Part shown: positions 9,041-18,455 of the stretch, one piece after another
How positions within the stretch are numbered: position 1 is the first letter of the stretch
How the letters are laid out: each line of letters starts with the position of its first letter
Made by a program: the position numbers and the translations under genes
Assembly (NCBI RefSeq): GCF_007971385.1
Contig: NZ_CP042434.1
Span: forward strand, 2,542,001-2,606,000
DNA length: 64,000 nucleotides
Source: Arachidicoccus ginsenosidivorans
Lineage (GTDB): Bacteria; Bacteroidota; Bacteroidia; Chitinophagales; Chitinophagaceae
Direction of reading: 5' to 3'
The notes under the pieces: model-generated
Seen by the model: only the letters and a program-made list of their open reading frames with translations
The model's database searches: none
What the model was told of the DNA's origin: nothing

Positions 9041-9550
9041 TTATTTATGAGGTTCAAGGATCTGTTCAAATGTTGCGGCAGAAATTTCTTTTCCGCTGAG
9101 CCGATAAGTGGCCTTTTTATAAAAAACTGACCGTTCCGCTAATTTTGTTGCAATATACGTCCTGAGTTCGTCATCTGCAAGCCTGGCAACAAGGGGACGC
9201 GCTTCCCGGCCCTGTCTTAAACGACCGATAATGATTTCCAGTGGCTCATCCAGCCAAATTGTAATACCCATACGATTCATAAAATCCATATTGCCTGGCT
9301 GACAGGGGGCTCCGCCACCTGTAGCCATCACAAAATCAGCGCCTTCTGCTAATTTTCTAAGCGTATTGGATTCTATTTGTCGAAACCTCGCTTCACCTTG
9401 GGTCGCAAAAATCTCCGTGATCGTTTGGCCTTCTTGCTTTTCAATTACTTCGTCCAGATCATAATGCGGGAGTGATAATTTGCGGGCAAGTTTGCCAGCC
9501 CAGTGCGATTTACCCACACCCATCATACCTACCAAAAAGATTTTTGCCAT
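9041..9550 (-). CDS. aroK: Shikimate kinase
   Basis: Phosphorylates shikimate to shikimate 3-phosphate with ATP, step five of the chorismate (aromatic amino acid) pathway, in the cytoplasm. The 169-residue protein has the P-loop GMMGVGKSH (residues 8-16) and DLDEVIEKQEG with the metal- and shikimate-binding Asp. Next come FRQIESNTL (substrate Arg), MATGGGAP, and the lid region RQGREARPL. Length and motif order are those of AroK. It is one of the few genes here with a visible Shine-Dalgarno-like AAGGAG before the ATG. A TATTTTTG -7 box lies just upstream at 9571-9578. Confidence 0.95.
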   Translation of the reverse strand: MAKIFLVGMMGVGKSHWAGKLARKLSLPHYDLDEVIEKQEGQTITEIFATQGEARFRQIESNTLRKLAEGADFVMATGGGAPCQPGNMDFMNRMGITIWLDEPLEIIIGRLRQGREARPLVARLADDELRTYIATKLAERSVFYKKATYRLSGKEISAATFEQILEPHK

Positions 9551-9570
9551 ATACTCCTTTTCAAATGTGC

Positions 9571-9578
9571 CAAAAATA
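9571..9578 (-). promoter_or_regulatory. -7 box of aroK promoter
   Basis: On the minus strand this reads TATTTTTG, a full match to TAnnTTTG, about 20 nt before the aroK ATG. A -33 box at proper spacing was not clear. Confidence 0.4.
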
Positions 9579-9762
9579 CAAATTAATATGGCGGTCCTTT
9601 GAAAATTCTATAAATTTACGATTTTATAGCAGTTTATGTCATACATGTTTTATAAATATATGAGGCTCGTCGTATTATCAAATTAATGATTACAGTGACG
9701 ATGGCTTATAGAAGTGTCATTTTTGAAATTATTTATAAACGATTTAAATATTAATTCTAATT

Positions 9763-11628
9763 ATGATATTAGAAAATTACCAAAAATCAATGCGACAAAT
9801 GAAAAGTTATGACAGACCTGTCAATTTATTAAAATCGAAGGTTTTAAAGTTTTTAGTTTTCCCATGCATTTTTTGTGCTTTTGCTATACAACCAGCAAGT
9901 GCGCATAGGAAAAGTAGAATAATGGAGGATGACTTGACCCGTCAGATGGGCCAAAGCAATCGTGTGGCGCATCCGGCAATTCGGTTGATCCCGGAACCAG
10001 TTTATATGCATGTTCTATCAGATGATCAGGTTGGTGGCGATCATTGCGATCTGTCTAAAGGTTTTGTGTTTCAATTGGAAAATAAGGCCAGTCGCTCTAA
10101 AAAAGAGAACAAAGCATTAAAGTCACTTATTGCTATTATGAAGGGGCAACTGGAGGAAACGCTCGGGTTTAATGGAATAAAGGGAGTTGTTAAGGCTGGT
10201 GTGAAGCAAAAAAGTGGAGATAATCACCTTATAGCCATCCAACTGGAACTAAACCCTAAACTTAGCTGGCAACACGGTGCTACTGATCTAAACTTGAAGC
10301 AATCTGAGGAAGGTTACCAGCTTAAGGTGAGCTCCGGTACAATAAACATAGCAGCCAGGACCAGTAACGGTTTGTATTATGGCCTGCAATCCTTGTTGCA
10401 ATTAATTAGCGCAGATAACAGCCACGTAATCCCTGCCCTGGAAATTGAAGACTTTCCTCAGTATAGCTGGCGTGGTTTTATGTTGGACGTCAGCCGCCAT
10501 TTTTACAGTGTGGAAGAGATCAAAAAACTGCTGAATGTAATGAGTCGTTATAAATTGAATGTCTTTCATTGGCATTTGACCGATGACCAGGGCTGGCGTC
10601 TACAAATTAAGCGTTATCCAAAGCTTACATCGGTAGGCGCCTGGCGTCAGGAAATCCCAGGTTCCGTCTTTTTTAATAAGAGACCGGACACCTTAAAGGG
10701 CAAACCTTATCGTTATGGGGGTTTTTATACGCAGCAGCAGGCGAAAGAGATTGTTAGATATGCGGCACTCAGAGGTATTACTGTCATCCCCGAAATCGAA
10801 CTTCCGGGGCATTCAGAGGCAGCGTTAGCTGCATATCCTGCCTTTAGTTCCAGCGGCCAGCCGCAAACTGTGGCAAATTCAATGGGCTACCCTAAAGGGG
10901 CTGTCAGCGAATATAATCCCGGTAATCCGGCAACATTTACCTTTTTAGAAAATATCCTGGATGAAGTAATGGATATCTTTCCTTCTCATTATATTCATTT
11001 AGGCGGAGATGAGGTTGATAAGACCAACTGGAAAAATAATGCTAGCTGCCTGGGGCTTATGAAAAAAGAAGGCTTGAAAAACTATGAGGAGTTGCAGAGT
11101 TATTTTATCAATAAAATCGGGGACTATTTAGAGCAACATGGCCGGCGAATAATCTGTTGGGATGAAGCGCTTGAAGGGAATCTGTTACCATCTGCGACTA
11201 TTACCTACTGGCGCAGCTGGGCGAAAAAAGCGCCACTCAAAGCGGTCAGTAACGGCCATCCCTTTATCAATGTTTGCTCGGATCCGCTTTATCTGAACCG
11301 CTACCAGGCAGGACCAGAAGGGGAGCCGCTGGCAGCCCCTCATTCCATGAACACCCTGGAAAGGGTATATGGCTATCAAATGATGCCTTCTGGCTTTACG
11401 CCAGCCCAGCAAAAACTGGTACTGGGAGGACAGGCAGCTATATGGACAGAGTTCTTTGGAACCAATAGTGGTATGGAATATATGTTGCTGCCCAGGCTTT
11501 TAGCACTCGCTGAGAACCTTTGGTCACCAGAAAAGGCAAAGGATTATCCCGCTTTTTATCAGGCACTCCCAAGGGAATTAAAGATGCTGGGTGCAGCCGG
11601 TTATAATTATCGCCAGTTGGATAAATAA
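9763..11628 (+). CDS. Beta-N-acetylhexosaminidase, GH20
   Basis: Removes terminal beta-linked N-acetylglucosamine or N-acetylgalactosamine. It has 621 residues with an N-terminal hydrophobic signal (FLVFPCIFCAFAIQPASA, cleavage near residue 45; a start at Met13 would give a more usual signal length). The GH20b-type alpha/beta N-domain follows, then the TIM barrel with SWRGFMLDVSRHF, FHWHLTDDQGWRL and the catalytic pair in HLGGDEVDKTNW (Asp-Glu at about 415-416), and later WDEALEGN and GGQAAIWTEF. It is exported and probably periplasmic or outer-membrane-associated. A strong hairpin follows. No neighbouring sugar genes are adjacent, although other glycosidases occur in the window. Confidence 0.95.
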   Translation: MILENYQKSMRQMKSYDRPVNLLKSKVLKFLVFPCIFCAFAIQPASAHRKSRIMEDDLTRQMGQSNRVAHPAIRLIPEPVYMHVLSDDQVGGDHCDLSKGFVFQLENKASRSKKENKALKSLIAIMKGQLEETLGFNGIKGVVKAGVKQKSGDNHLIAIQLELNPKLSWQHGATDLNLKQSEEGYQLKVSSGTINIAARTSNGLYYGLQSLLQLISADNSHVIPALEIEDFPQYSWRGFMLDVSRHFYSVEEIKKLLNVMSRYKLNVFHWHLTDDQGWRLQIKRYPKLTSVGAWRQEIPGSVFFNKRPDTLKGKPYRYGGFYTQQQAKEIVRYAALRGITVIPEIELPGHSEAALAAYPAFSSSGQPQTVANSMGYPKGAVSEYNPGNPATFTFLENILDEVMDIFPSHYIHLGGDEVDKTNWKNNASCLGLMKKEGLKNYEELQSYFINKIGDYLEQHGRRIICWDEALEGNLLPSATITYWRSWAKKAPLKAVSNGHPFINVCSDPLYLNRYQAGPEGEPLAAPHSMNTLERVYGYQMMPSGFTPAQQKLVLGGQAAIWTEFFGTNSGMEYMLLPRLLALAENLWSPEKAKDYPAFYQALPRELKMLGAAGYNYRQLDK

Positions 11629-11679
11629 GGGCCCATTGCACTCAATCTACTCCCAGGCCAACTAAAATGACAAAAGAAC

Positions 11680-11724
11680 AATGCGTAAGGGCGACCCTAT
11701 CAGTCTGCCATTACGCATTTTTTT
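11680..11724 (+). terminator. Rho-independent terminator after GH20
   Basis: AATGCGTAA (11680-11688) pairs perfectly with TTACGCATT (11711-11719), and a run of T follows. It lies between the GH20 stop and the alaS promoter. Confidence 0.65.
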
Positions 11725-11737
11725 GCGCAATTAACTT

Positions 11738-11745
11738 TAACTTTG
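11738..11745 (+). promoter_or_regulatory. -7 box of alaS promoter
   Basis: TAACTTTG, a perfect TAnnTTTG, 21 bp before the alaS ATG. No -33 TTG at usual spacing. Confidence 0.45.
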
Positions 11746-11766
11746 CCACCTTAAACAAGAAAAATA

Positions 11767-14397
11767 ATGACTTCTGCAGCGATAAGGCAACAATTTTTGG
11801 ACTTTTTTAAAGAAAAGCAACATACCATCGTTGCTTCCGCTCCCATTGTAATTAAAAACGACCCTACATTACTTTTTACCAATGCGGGTATGAACCAGTT
11901 CAAGGATTATTTTCTGGGCAATAAAGTACCAGTACACCGTAGGGTAGCTGATACCCAAAAATGTCTACGCGTCAGTGGAAAGCACAATGATCTGGAAGAG
12001 GTGGGTGTGGATACCTATCACCATACGATGTTTGAGATGCTGGGCAATTGGAGTTTTGGGGATTATTTTAAAAAAGAGGCCATTGCCTGGAGCTGGGAGT
12101 TATTAACAGAGATATTTAAGATCAATCCCGAGCAGATTTATGTCACTGTTTTTGAAGGAGATGCATCTGAAGGATTGCCTTTTGATCAGCAGGCTTATGA
12201 TGAGTGGGCTAAATGGGTGGCAAAAGGCCATATCCTTAAAGGCAATAAGAAGGATAATTTCTGGGAAATGGGCGATACGGGGCCATGCGGCCCCTGTTCA
12301 GAAATTCATTTGGATTGTCGCAGCGAAGAAGAAAGGAAGCAACTGTCTGGCGCTACCTTAGTCAATGCAGATCATCCCCAGGTTATTGAGATCTGGAATA
12401 ATGTGTTTATGCAGTTTAACCGGGGCAAAGACGGTAGTCTTTCCCCACTGCCTGAAAAGCACGTAGATACAGGTATGGGATTTGAAAGGTTAGTTAGGGT
12501 TTTACAGAAAAAAACCTCTAATTATGATACAGATGTCTTTACAGGAACATTGGAAGCCATCAGTGATCTGACCGGTAAAAACTATACAGCTTCGGATAGT
12601 CGTCCCGACATTGCTTTTAGGGTGCTGGCAGACCATATAAGAGCCATTGCTTTTACCATTGCAGACGGCCAATTGCCTTCTAATACTGGAGCGGGATATG
12701 TGATCCGCAGAATACTTAGAAGAGCGGTCCGTTATTATTATTCTTATCTGGATTATAAATCACCTTTGCTTTATCAATTAATCCCGGTGATTGCCAGGCA
12801 ATTTGAAGGGGTATTCCCCGAACTCATTCAGCAACAGGATTTTGTAGTCAAAGTAATCCGGGAAGAAGAGGAAGCTTTCCTTAGAACACTGGATAAAGGT
12901 CTTAAGAAGATGGAAGAATTAATCTCAGGTGCAAAAGCCGCAAACTCCCAACAACTGGATGGCGCGCAGGCATTTGAGCTATACGATACTTTTGGGTTCC
13001 CGATAGATCTGACCAGGCTCATTGCATCAGAAAATGGGCTCAGTGTGGATGAACCAGGCTTTTCACATGAAATGCAACAGCAGAAAAATCGTTCCAGGGC
13101 AGCCACTGCGCTGGATACGGAAGACTGGGTGAGTGTGCATCCGACTAGTTCAACCAGTTTTGTGGGTTATGATGATTTATTGGTTTACACCAAGGTGGTG
13201 AAATACAGAAAGGTAAAAAGTAAAAACAAAGAAACCTTTCAGCTGGTATTAGCGCAAACGCCTTTTTATGCGGAGAGTGGCGGTCAAATTGGAGATACCG
13301 GGGTATTGGTATTTGGCGATGAACAGATTGCTGTAGAGAATACCAAAAAGGAAAATGGAGAATTTTTGCATTTTGTGCAGCGACTGCCGGCCAAGATAGA
13401 TGGGGAAGTGATTGCGAAGGTAGATGCAGAGAGACGATTACATATCTCTTATAATCATACAGCAACTCATCTATTACACGCTGCCTTAAAACAAGTGCTG
13501 GGCACCCATGTAAATCAAAAGGGTTCTTTGGTAAGTGAAGATGTGCTACGCTTTGATGTCTCTCATTTTGCCAAGATTACGGAAGAGGAATTACAGCAGG
13601 TTGCTTCCATTGTCAATGAAAAGATCCGGGAAAATATTGCAGTAGATATAGCATCTTTACCTAAGGAGGAGGCGCTCAAAAAAGGAGCGATGGCGCTTTT
13701 TGGAGAAAAATACGGTGACATTGTACGTGTGGTTACCATTGACCCCAATTTCTCCATTGAATTTTGTGGTGGTACCCATGTTGCGCGTACCGGTATGATT
13801 GGTCTAATGGTCATTACAGCAGAATCAGCTGTTGCTGCCGGTGTCAGACGTATTGAAGCGTTGACAGGCGGTGCAGCGATCAGGTATTTTGCCGATAAGG
13901 TGAGGCAACATAAAGCAGTTGCTGACATTTTAAAAACCAAGGATCCGATTAAGGCTATTGAAAAATTATTGGAAGAAAAAAGCGCCTTGGAAAGCAAACT
14001 TACGTCTTTGGAAGCCAAAGAAATCAGTGCATTGGCTGCGGATCTTAAGAATAAAGCGACCACGATGGGTGGCGTCAATTTTATAGGAGCAAAGGTCGAG
14101 TTAAGTAGTGCCGATGGGCTTAAGAAACTGGCCTTTGCGCTTAAAAACGAATTAACAGATTATGTAATTGTCCTGACTGCTGCCATCCAGGGAAAAGCCA
14201 GTGTGGTGGTGATTTTAGATCCGGCCCTCCAAGTAAATAAAAGTTTGGATCTTGATGCAGGACAGCTGATTAAAAAAACAATTGCGCCCCTTATAAAAGG
14301 AGGTGGCGGTGGCAGCAAGGATCTGGCTACTGCAGGAGGTCAGGATGCAAGCAATCTGGATCAGGTGATTGAGGCAGTCAGAAAAGCCATTGGATAG
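11767..14397 (+). CDS. alaS: Alanyl-tRNA synthetase
   Basis: Charges tRNA-Ala with alanine and edits mischarged Ser/Gly. At 876 residues it is full length. The class II core starts at the N-terminus (RQQFLDFF...HTIVASAPIV, then TNAGMNQFKDYFLG) and includes WEMGDTGPCGPCSEIH. The editing domain has the zinc-site motifs HTATHLLHAAL (about 565-575) and CGGTHVART (about 668). The C-terminal oligomerisation/tRNA-binding domain ends in a glycine-rich KGGGGGSKDLATAGG motif. All catalytic blocks are intact. It stands as a single-gene unit with its own -7 box and a strong terminator at 14423. Confidence 0.98.
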   Translation: MTSAAIRQQFLDFFKEKQHTIVASAPIVIKNDPTLLFTNAGMNQFKDYFLGNKVPVHRRVADTQKCLRVSGKHNDLEEVGVDTYHHTMFEMLGNWSFGDYFKKEAIAWSWELLTEIFKINPEQIYVTVFEGDASEGLPFDQQAYDEWAKWVAKGHILKGNKKDNFWEMGDTGPCGPCSEIHLDCRSEEERKQLSGATLVNADHPQVIEIWNNVFMQFNRGKDGSLSPLPEKHVDTGMGFERLVRVLQKKTSNYDTDVFTGTLEAISDLTGKNYTASDSRPDIAFRVLADHIRAIAFTIADGQLPSNTGAGYVIRRILRRAVRYYYSYLDYKSPLLYQLIPVIARQFEGVFPELIQQQDFVVKVIREEEEAFLRTLDKGLKKMEELISGAKAANSQQLDGAQAFELYDTFGFPIDLTRLIASENGLSVDEPGFSHEMQQQKNRSRAATALDTEDWVSVHPTSSTSFVGYDDLLVYTKVVKYRKVKSKNKETFQLVLAQTPFYAESGGQIGDTGVLVFGDEQIAVENTKKENGEFLHFVQRLPAKIDGEVIAKVDAERRLHISYNHTATHLLHAALKQVLGTHVNQKGSLVSEDVLRFDVSHFAKITEEELQQVASIVNEKIRENIAVDIASLPKEEALKKGAMALFGEKYGDIVRVVTIDPNFSIEFCGGTHVARTGMIGLMVITAESAVAAGVRRIEALTGGAAIRYFADKVRQHKAVADILKTKDPIKAIEKLLEEKSALESKLTSLEAKEISALAADLKNKATTMGGVNFIGAKVELSSADGLKKLAFALKNELTDYVIVLTAAIQGKASVVVILDPALQVNKSLDLDAGQLIKKTIAPLIKGGGGGSKDLATAGGQDASNLDQVIEAVRKAIG

Positions 14398-14422
14398 AAA
14401 TAGGTAGATTAATTTGATTTTG

Positions 14423-14458
14423 AAACAGCGGGCATTGCCCGCTGTTTTAGTTGTTTTT
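14423..14458 (+). terminator. Rho-independent terminator after alaS
   Basis: A perfect 11-bp stem AAACAGCGGGC / GCCCGCTGTTT with a 3-nt loop (14423-14447), followed by a T-rich tail. Confidence 0.85.
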
Positions 14459-15405
14459 TGCCAGATGGTTTAAAAAAGAAGCATTTTTGAAGGTATTTCT
14501 ATTACGCGTAATCGGTAATTGATTCAATATTTTATGACCTTGACTTGGTGGAATTGTTAAGGGCTTTTAGTGCAGAACCTATCAGGCGAAAAAATGGCTT
14601 TGCTTATTGGCTTTGTTAAATATTTTCTTTTAAAATATTTAAATTCTGCAATAGAAGGAATTAATTGCAAGGGTGGAGTAATGTGTGTGTTTGTGACTTA
14701 GGGTTACTGAACATGATGAGTTGTTAAATGGTTGGAAGAAGGGTTGGAAGAAGGGTTGGTAGACGGGTTGGTAAATGGTTGGAAGAAAGTCATAGAATTG
14801 ATAAATAGCTAGCGCTAAAATTTCTAAGAAGAAATGGCAATACGTATTGTAATACCTAACCTTATGGCCTTTGGTAAAACTGTCATTATTGCTACGGGTG
14901 ATAGCGCAATTTTACTTCAGACTACGCTATGCTGGTTTTTGAGGGCGAAAATCCTAAGGGAATTTTATTTTAAAGGATTTTGTATTGGGTAGGTGGATGG
15001 TGTTACTAAATTATCTCTAATTGATTGATATTGAGTAAAGTCAGATTTTCTTTAAAGTAAAACTAATCTAGCCATGCTTGTGGCTCGAATAATTTCTTCA
15101 GATTTGTTAAATAGTTGGTAGCATTTTGGAGGGAGGGTGTTTTTTAAAATAACGTGAATGCGCTGATAGACATGTATTTAAAAAGTAGTTTTTTTTGTCA
15201 ATCTTAAAGCTGCTATGTGATGAATGCCTAAAATTTAGTCTGGCATTATTTTCGCTATTTTAAACGAACATTGAAAGCGAACTGCCTGGTAATTTTCTAG
15301 GCAAACGAGCGCTGAGATGACAGCGTAAACAGGGGCGATAAGCCTTAAATATTTTGATTTTAACTGTTTATACTTTATAAAAATTTAATAAATGCTCAAT
15401 TAATC
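14459..15405. other. Gene-poor 0.95-kb intergenic region
   Basis: No convincing gene on either strand. It contains a 12-bp tandem repeat (14720-14789, listed separately) and otherwise irregular AT-rich sequence with many stops in all frames. No RNA gene, riboswitch core or perfect promoter box was recognised. Confidence 0.5.
14720..14789. repeat. Short tandem repeat, 11-12-bp unit, about six copies
   Basis: Units are variants of GTTGGAAGAAGG: two exact copies at 14731-14754, then GTTGGTAGACGG, an 11-bp GTTGGTAAATG, GTTGGAAGAAAG, and a degenerate copy upstream at 14720. One plus-strand frame from ATG 14728 to TAG 14808 would give MVGRRVGRRVGRR... (26 codons). Another frame gives a tail reading EEGLEEGLVDGLVNG, ending at 14812, which resembles the repeat tails of PD-(D/E)XK transposase-family proteins such as the one at 2351-3487. 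So the repeat may be the remnant of such a gene's 3' end. Confidence 0.7.
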
Positions 15406-16407
15406 ATGGAAAGTTCTAATTATCCATCGGCCACGCCACAACCACCTGCTCCGCAGCCAACACCTGATCCAAAGGACAGAAATAAAAAAATTATTTTAGG
15501 GATTTCTATTGCCCTATTACTGGCAACGTGGGCCTATATTATTTATGACCATAGCCATAAGAATCAGGAAATTGCAGGATTGCAATATCAGACGCAGTCT
15601 TCTGATTCTGCTAAAAATGCCATTCAGACAGAATACAATGATGCTTTAAAAAGGATGGATTCATTGACGGGGTCTAATACCCAGTTGCAAGGATCAATGG
15701 CACAACAGAAGCAAGAAATCGACGCCTTAAAGAAAAAAATTGAAGATATCCGGGAACAAAATAACGGGGATTTGTCCAAGGCACGTGCATTAATTGACGA
15801 ACTCAAAGGGAAAGTCAATGGTCTATTTGCACAAATCGCCGCCTTGCAAAAGGAAAATGCGAATTTAACGGTCAGCAATCAGGTTCTTGCCTCGGAAAGA
15901 GACACCATTGCGGCACAAAAACAAATCGTCGCAGATAGTTTAAATGCGGTCAGTCAGGCGAAAAATAAAATCCTGGATGAGGCCTCCACGCTGCATGCAT
16001 CCAATATTACGATAGAGGCCATTAAAGTAAAAGGGGATAAAGAATCTGAGACCAGTAAAGCCAAAAAGGCAGATTTACTTAGGGTAAAATTCACCATTGA
16101 CGCCAACAGAGTAGCGCCAAGTGGCCCTAAAGACCTATATATTATTGTCGTAGCACCGGACGGCCGGGTAGTATCCATCCCATCGCAGGGTAGTGGGACT
16201 TTCCAGACAAGGGAGGATGGGCAGAAAGTATATACCAATATGCAAAATATCAGCTATACGACCGGACAGAGAAAGGAAGTTTCCTTTGACTGGGATCAGG
16301 CTGGTCGTTACCAGACAGGTCAATATAAGATTGAAATCTACAATAATGGCTATAAAATTGGGGAGGGTGTAAAAACACTTAAGAAATCCGGATTTTTGGG
16401 CCTCTAA
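15406..16407 (+). CDS. Membrane-anchored coiled-coil protein, unknown function
   Basis: Not assigned to a named family. The order is: a short Pro/Gln/Ala-rich cytoplasmic start (residues 1-25), one transmembrane helix (IILGISIALLLATWAYIIY, about 29-47), and a long coiled coil of about 60-200 rich in Gln, Lys, Glu and Ala (LKKKIEDIREQ, ALQKENANL). It ends in a beta-rich globular C-terminus (about 215-333) with LYIIVVAPDGRVV and YQTGQYKIEIYNNGYKIGEG, which looks like an Ig-like or beta-sandwich domain. The topology would place the coiled coil and sandwich outside the inner membrane. Single-gene unit with a terminator. Similar proteins are common in Bacteroidota as hypothetical proteins. Confidence 0.8.
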   Translation: MESSNYPSATPQPPAPQPTPDPKDRNKKIILGISIALLLATWAYIIYDHSHKNQEIAGLQYQTQSSDSAKNAIQTEYNDALKRMDSLTGSNTQLQGSMAQQKQEIDALKKKIEDIREQNNGDLSKARALIDELKGKVNGLFAQIAALQKENANLTVSNQVLASERDTIAAQKQIVADSLNAVSQAKNKILDEASTLHASNITIEAIKVKGDKESETSKAKKADLLRVKFTIDANRVAPSGPKDLYIIVVAPDGRVVSIPSQGSGTFQTREDGQKVYTNMQNISYTTGQRKEVSFDWDQAGRYQTGQYKIEIYNNGYKIGEGVKTLKKSGFLGL

Positions 16408-16452
16408 ACATACTTTTCGTTAGAAACCTAAAGAAAAACCCTAAAAAGAAAG

Positions 16453-16493
16453 ACGGTGGTAAATCCCAGTAGTGGATTTGCTACCGTTTTTTT
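16453..16493 (+). terminator. Rho-independent terminator
   Basis: ACGGTGGTAAATCC pairs with GGATTTGCTACCGT (two G-U or mismatched positions), then seven T. It ends the 15406-16407 gene. Confidence 0.75.
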
Positions 16494-16602
16494 ACTTTTG
16501 GGTCAGGCACTTATTTGTCCTGTAAATTGTGCAATTAAATTGGGGGCGAACTTTGATTGTTATAAATTCGCAGTTGAATCCGTGAAACATTAATTATAAC
16601 AG

Positions 16603-18267
16603 GTGATAAGGCAACTCCAAATAAGCAATTATGCGATTATTGACCATTTAGAAGTCAATTTTAAATCAGGCCTGAATATCATTACCGGTGAAACAGGCGC
16701 CGGTAAAAGTATTTTGATGGGCGCCCTGAGCCTGATTCTGGGCGCCAGGGCAGATACCTCGGTATTGAAGACGACGGACAAAAAATGCGTCGTAGAATGT
16801 AGTTTTGCGTTAGATGGCCAAAAATCTGCACCGAAGTACCTGATTGATCAGGAACTAAATGAGCCAGGCGATCTGATTGTACGTCGGGAAATCGCCGCTT
16901 CCGGAAAATCCCGTGCTTTTATCAATGACACACCAGTAACCTTACAACAATTAAAGGAACTGGCCGTCCTTTTGGTGGATCAGCACCAGCAGTTCGATAC
17001 CTTGCAATTGGGCGAAAGTGATTTTCAAAGGCAGGTTGTTGATGCATTGGCGGGCAATAAAACCAAAATTGCCGCATATCAGGAAACGTTTAAACAATTG
17101 CAAAGTGTCCATAGCCGCCTGGCAAAACTGATAGCAGAAAAGGCCAGCTTTGATAAAGAAGCAGACTTCAATCAATATCTGTTTGATGAGCTGTCAGAAC
17201 TGAATTTTTCAGAAAATGAACTGGAAGAACTGGATAGTGAACTTAATTTATTATCCAATGCAGAGGAGATTAAACTGGCACTTGAAGAAACGACCAGCAC
17301 CCTCTCAGAAGGAGAGCAGCCGGTTGTGCAAACTTTGCGACAGCTTTGCAGTAAACTCGATCATTTTCAGTCCTATCATGAAAAGTTGGGAGAGCTTACA
17401 GGTCGCCTGAAGAGTGCCCAGATTGAGTTACAGGATATTGCCCAGGAACTGGAAGGGCTGACGGATGAGTTTAACCCTGATCAGGAAAGAATCAGCATTA
17501 TTCAGGAGAGGTTGGATAAAGGCTATAAACTCTTTAAGAAACATAATGTAACAACGACAAAGGAATTGTTGGCGATTCAAGCCAAGTTGCAGGAAAAACT
17601 GGATGGTGTACTTGACACCGAGGCGCAGATCGAAGCCTTGCAAAAGGAGGAGAAGACGTTGCAGGCGGATGCTGAAAAATTGGCCGCTGCCCTTACTAAG
17701 GCCCGCCTGGCGGAGGTAAAACCGCTACAGGAGGCTGTAAATAAACGACTGGCCAGCGTAGGGATGCCTTCAGCCAGAATACAAGTAAATATTACAAAAG
17801 AACCGCAACTAAATCAATTTGGTCAGGACCTTGTTGAATTCTTATTTGATGCCAATAATAGCGGCCGGCCAAGTCCTATCCGAAAAGTAGCCAGTGGCGG
17901 AGAATTGAGTCGGCTGATGCTGTGTATAAAATCCTTAGTGGCTGAGTCGGTTGAACTGCCTACACTCATCTTTGATGAAATTGATACCGGTATTTCCGGG
18001 GAAGCGGCAAAACAGGTGGGGATTATTATGAAAGAGCTCTCCCGTAAAATTCAGGTGATCGCCATTACGCATCAACCGCAAATCGCGGCCAGAGCAGCGC
18101 ACCATTTATACGTCTTTAAACAGCCTCAAGCGGATGCTTCTATTCAGACAGGCGTTCGGAGCCTGGCAAAAGACGAAAGGGTACACGCCATTGCCCAGAT
18201 GCTGGGAGGCGAAAAGCCCAGTACGGCCGCACTTCAAAGCGCACGTGAGATGATTGAAGAACTGTAA
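16603..18267 (+). CDS. recN: DNA repair protein RecN
   Basis: SMC-like ATPase acting in double-strand break repair, 554 residues, normal length. The N-terminus LQISNYAIIDHLEVNF is typical. Walker A is GETGAGKSI (about 28-36). A long central coiled coil follows (residues about 150-370), then the ABC signature in RKVASGGELSRLML and the Walker B region TLIFDEIDTGISG. The C-terminus has QVIAITHQPQIAARA. The start is a GTG at 16603. It gives the standard N-terminal length, and no in-frame ATG lies upstream. It is followed by a very strong palindromic terminator shared with the convergent esterase gene. Confidence 0.97.
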   Translation: MIRQLQISNYAIIDHLEVNFKSGLNIITGETGAGKSILMGALSLILGARADTSVLKTTDKKCVVECSFALDGQKSAPKYLIDQELNEPGDLIVRREIAASGKSRAFINDTPVTLQQLKELAVLLVDQHQQFDTLQLGESDFQRQVVDALAGNKTKIAAYQETFKQLQSVHSRLAKLIAEKASFDKEADFNQYLFDELSELNFSENELEELDSELNLLSNAEEIKLALEETTSTLSEGEQPVVQTLRQLCSKLDHFQSYHEKLGELTGRLKSAQIELQDIAQELEGLTDEFNPDQERISIIQERLDKGYKLFKKHNVTTTKELLAIQAKLQEKLDGVLDTEAQIEALQKEEKTLQADAEKLAAALTKARLAEVKPLQEAVNKRLASVGMPSARIQVNITKEPQLNQFGQDLVEFLFDANNSGRPSPIRKVASGGELSRLMLCIKSLVAESVELPTLIFDEIDTGISGEAAKQVGIIMKELSRKIQVIAITHQPQIAARAAHHLYVFKQPQADASIQTGVRSLAKDERVHAIAQMLGGEKPSTAALQSAREMIEEL

Positions 18268-18311
18268 TTGTTAATTTATGGATTACGGAATTTCTTTGCT
18301 TAGTAGAAACT

Positions 18312-18369
18312 AAAAAAAAGTTCAGGGAATTGCCAGGTCGCGACCTGACAATTCCCTGAACTTTTTTTT
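18312..18369. terminator. 58-bp near-perfect palindrome, bidirectional terminator
   Basis: Eight A, then GTTCAGGGAATTGCCAGGTCG and its mirror image ending in eight T. The 29-bp arms have a single mismatch (18333/18348) and no spacer. It lies between convergent recN and the esterase gene and can serve both strands. Confidence 0.9.
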
Positions 18370-18455
18370 ATTTAAAAGGATGGTGCTATCAACAATACTG
18401 ACATTATTTCCAGGATAATATTGCATAGCATCCTGGAAAGTTCCCTTTTGCCACT

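Noticed and set aside
14728..14808. VGRR-repeat cationic micropeptide as a real gene
   Set aside because: The repeat nature of the DNA explains it. No promoter or conservation was visible. Kept only as part of the repeat finding.
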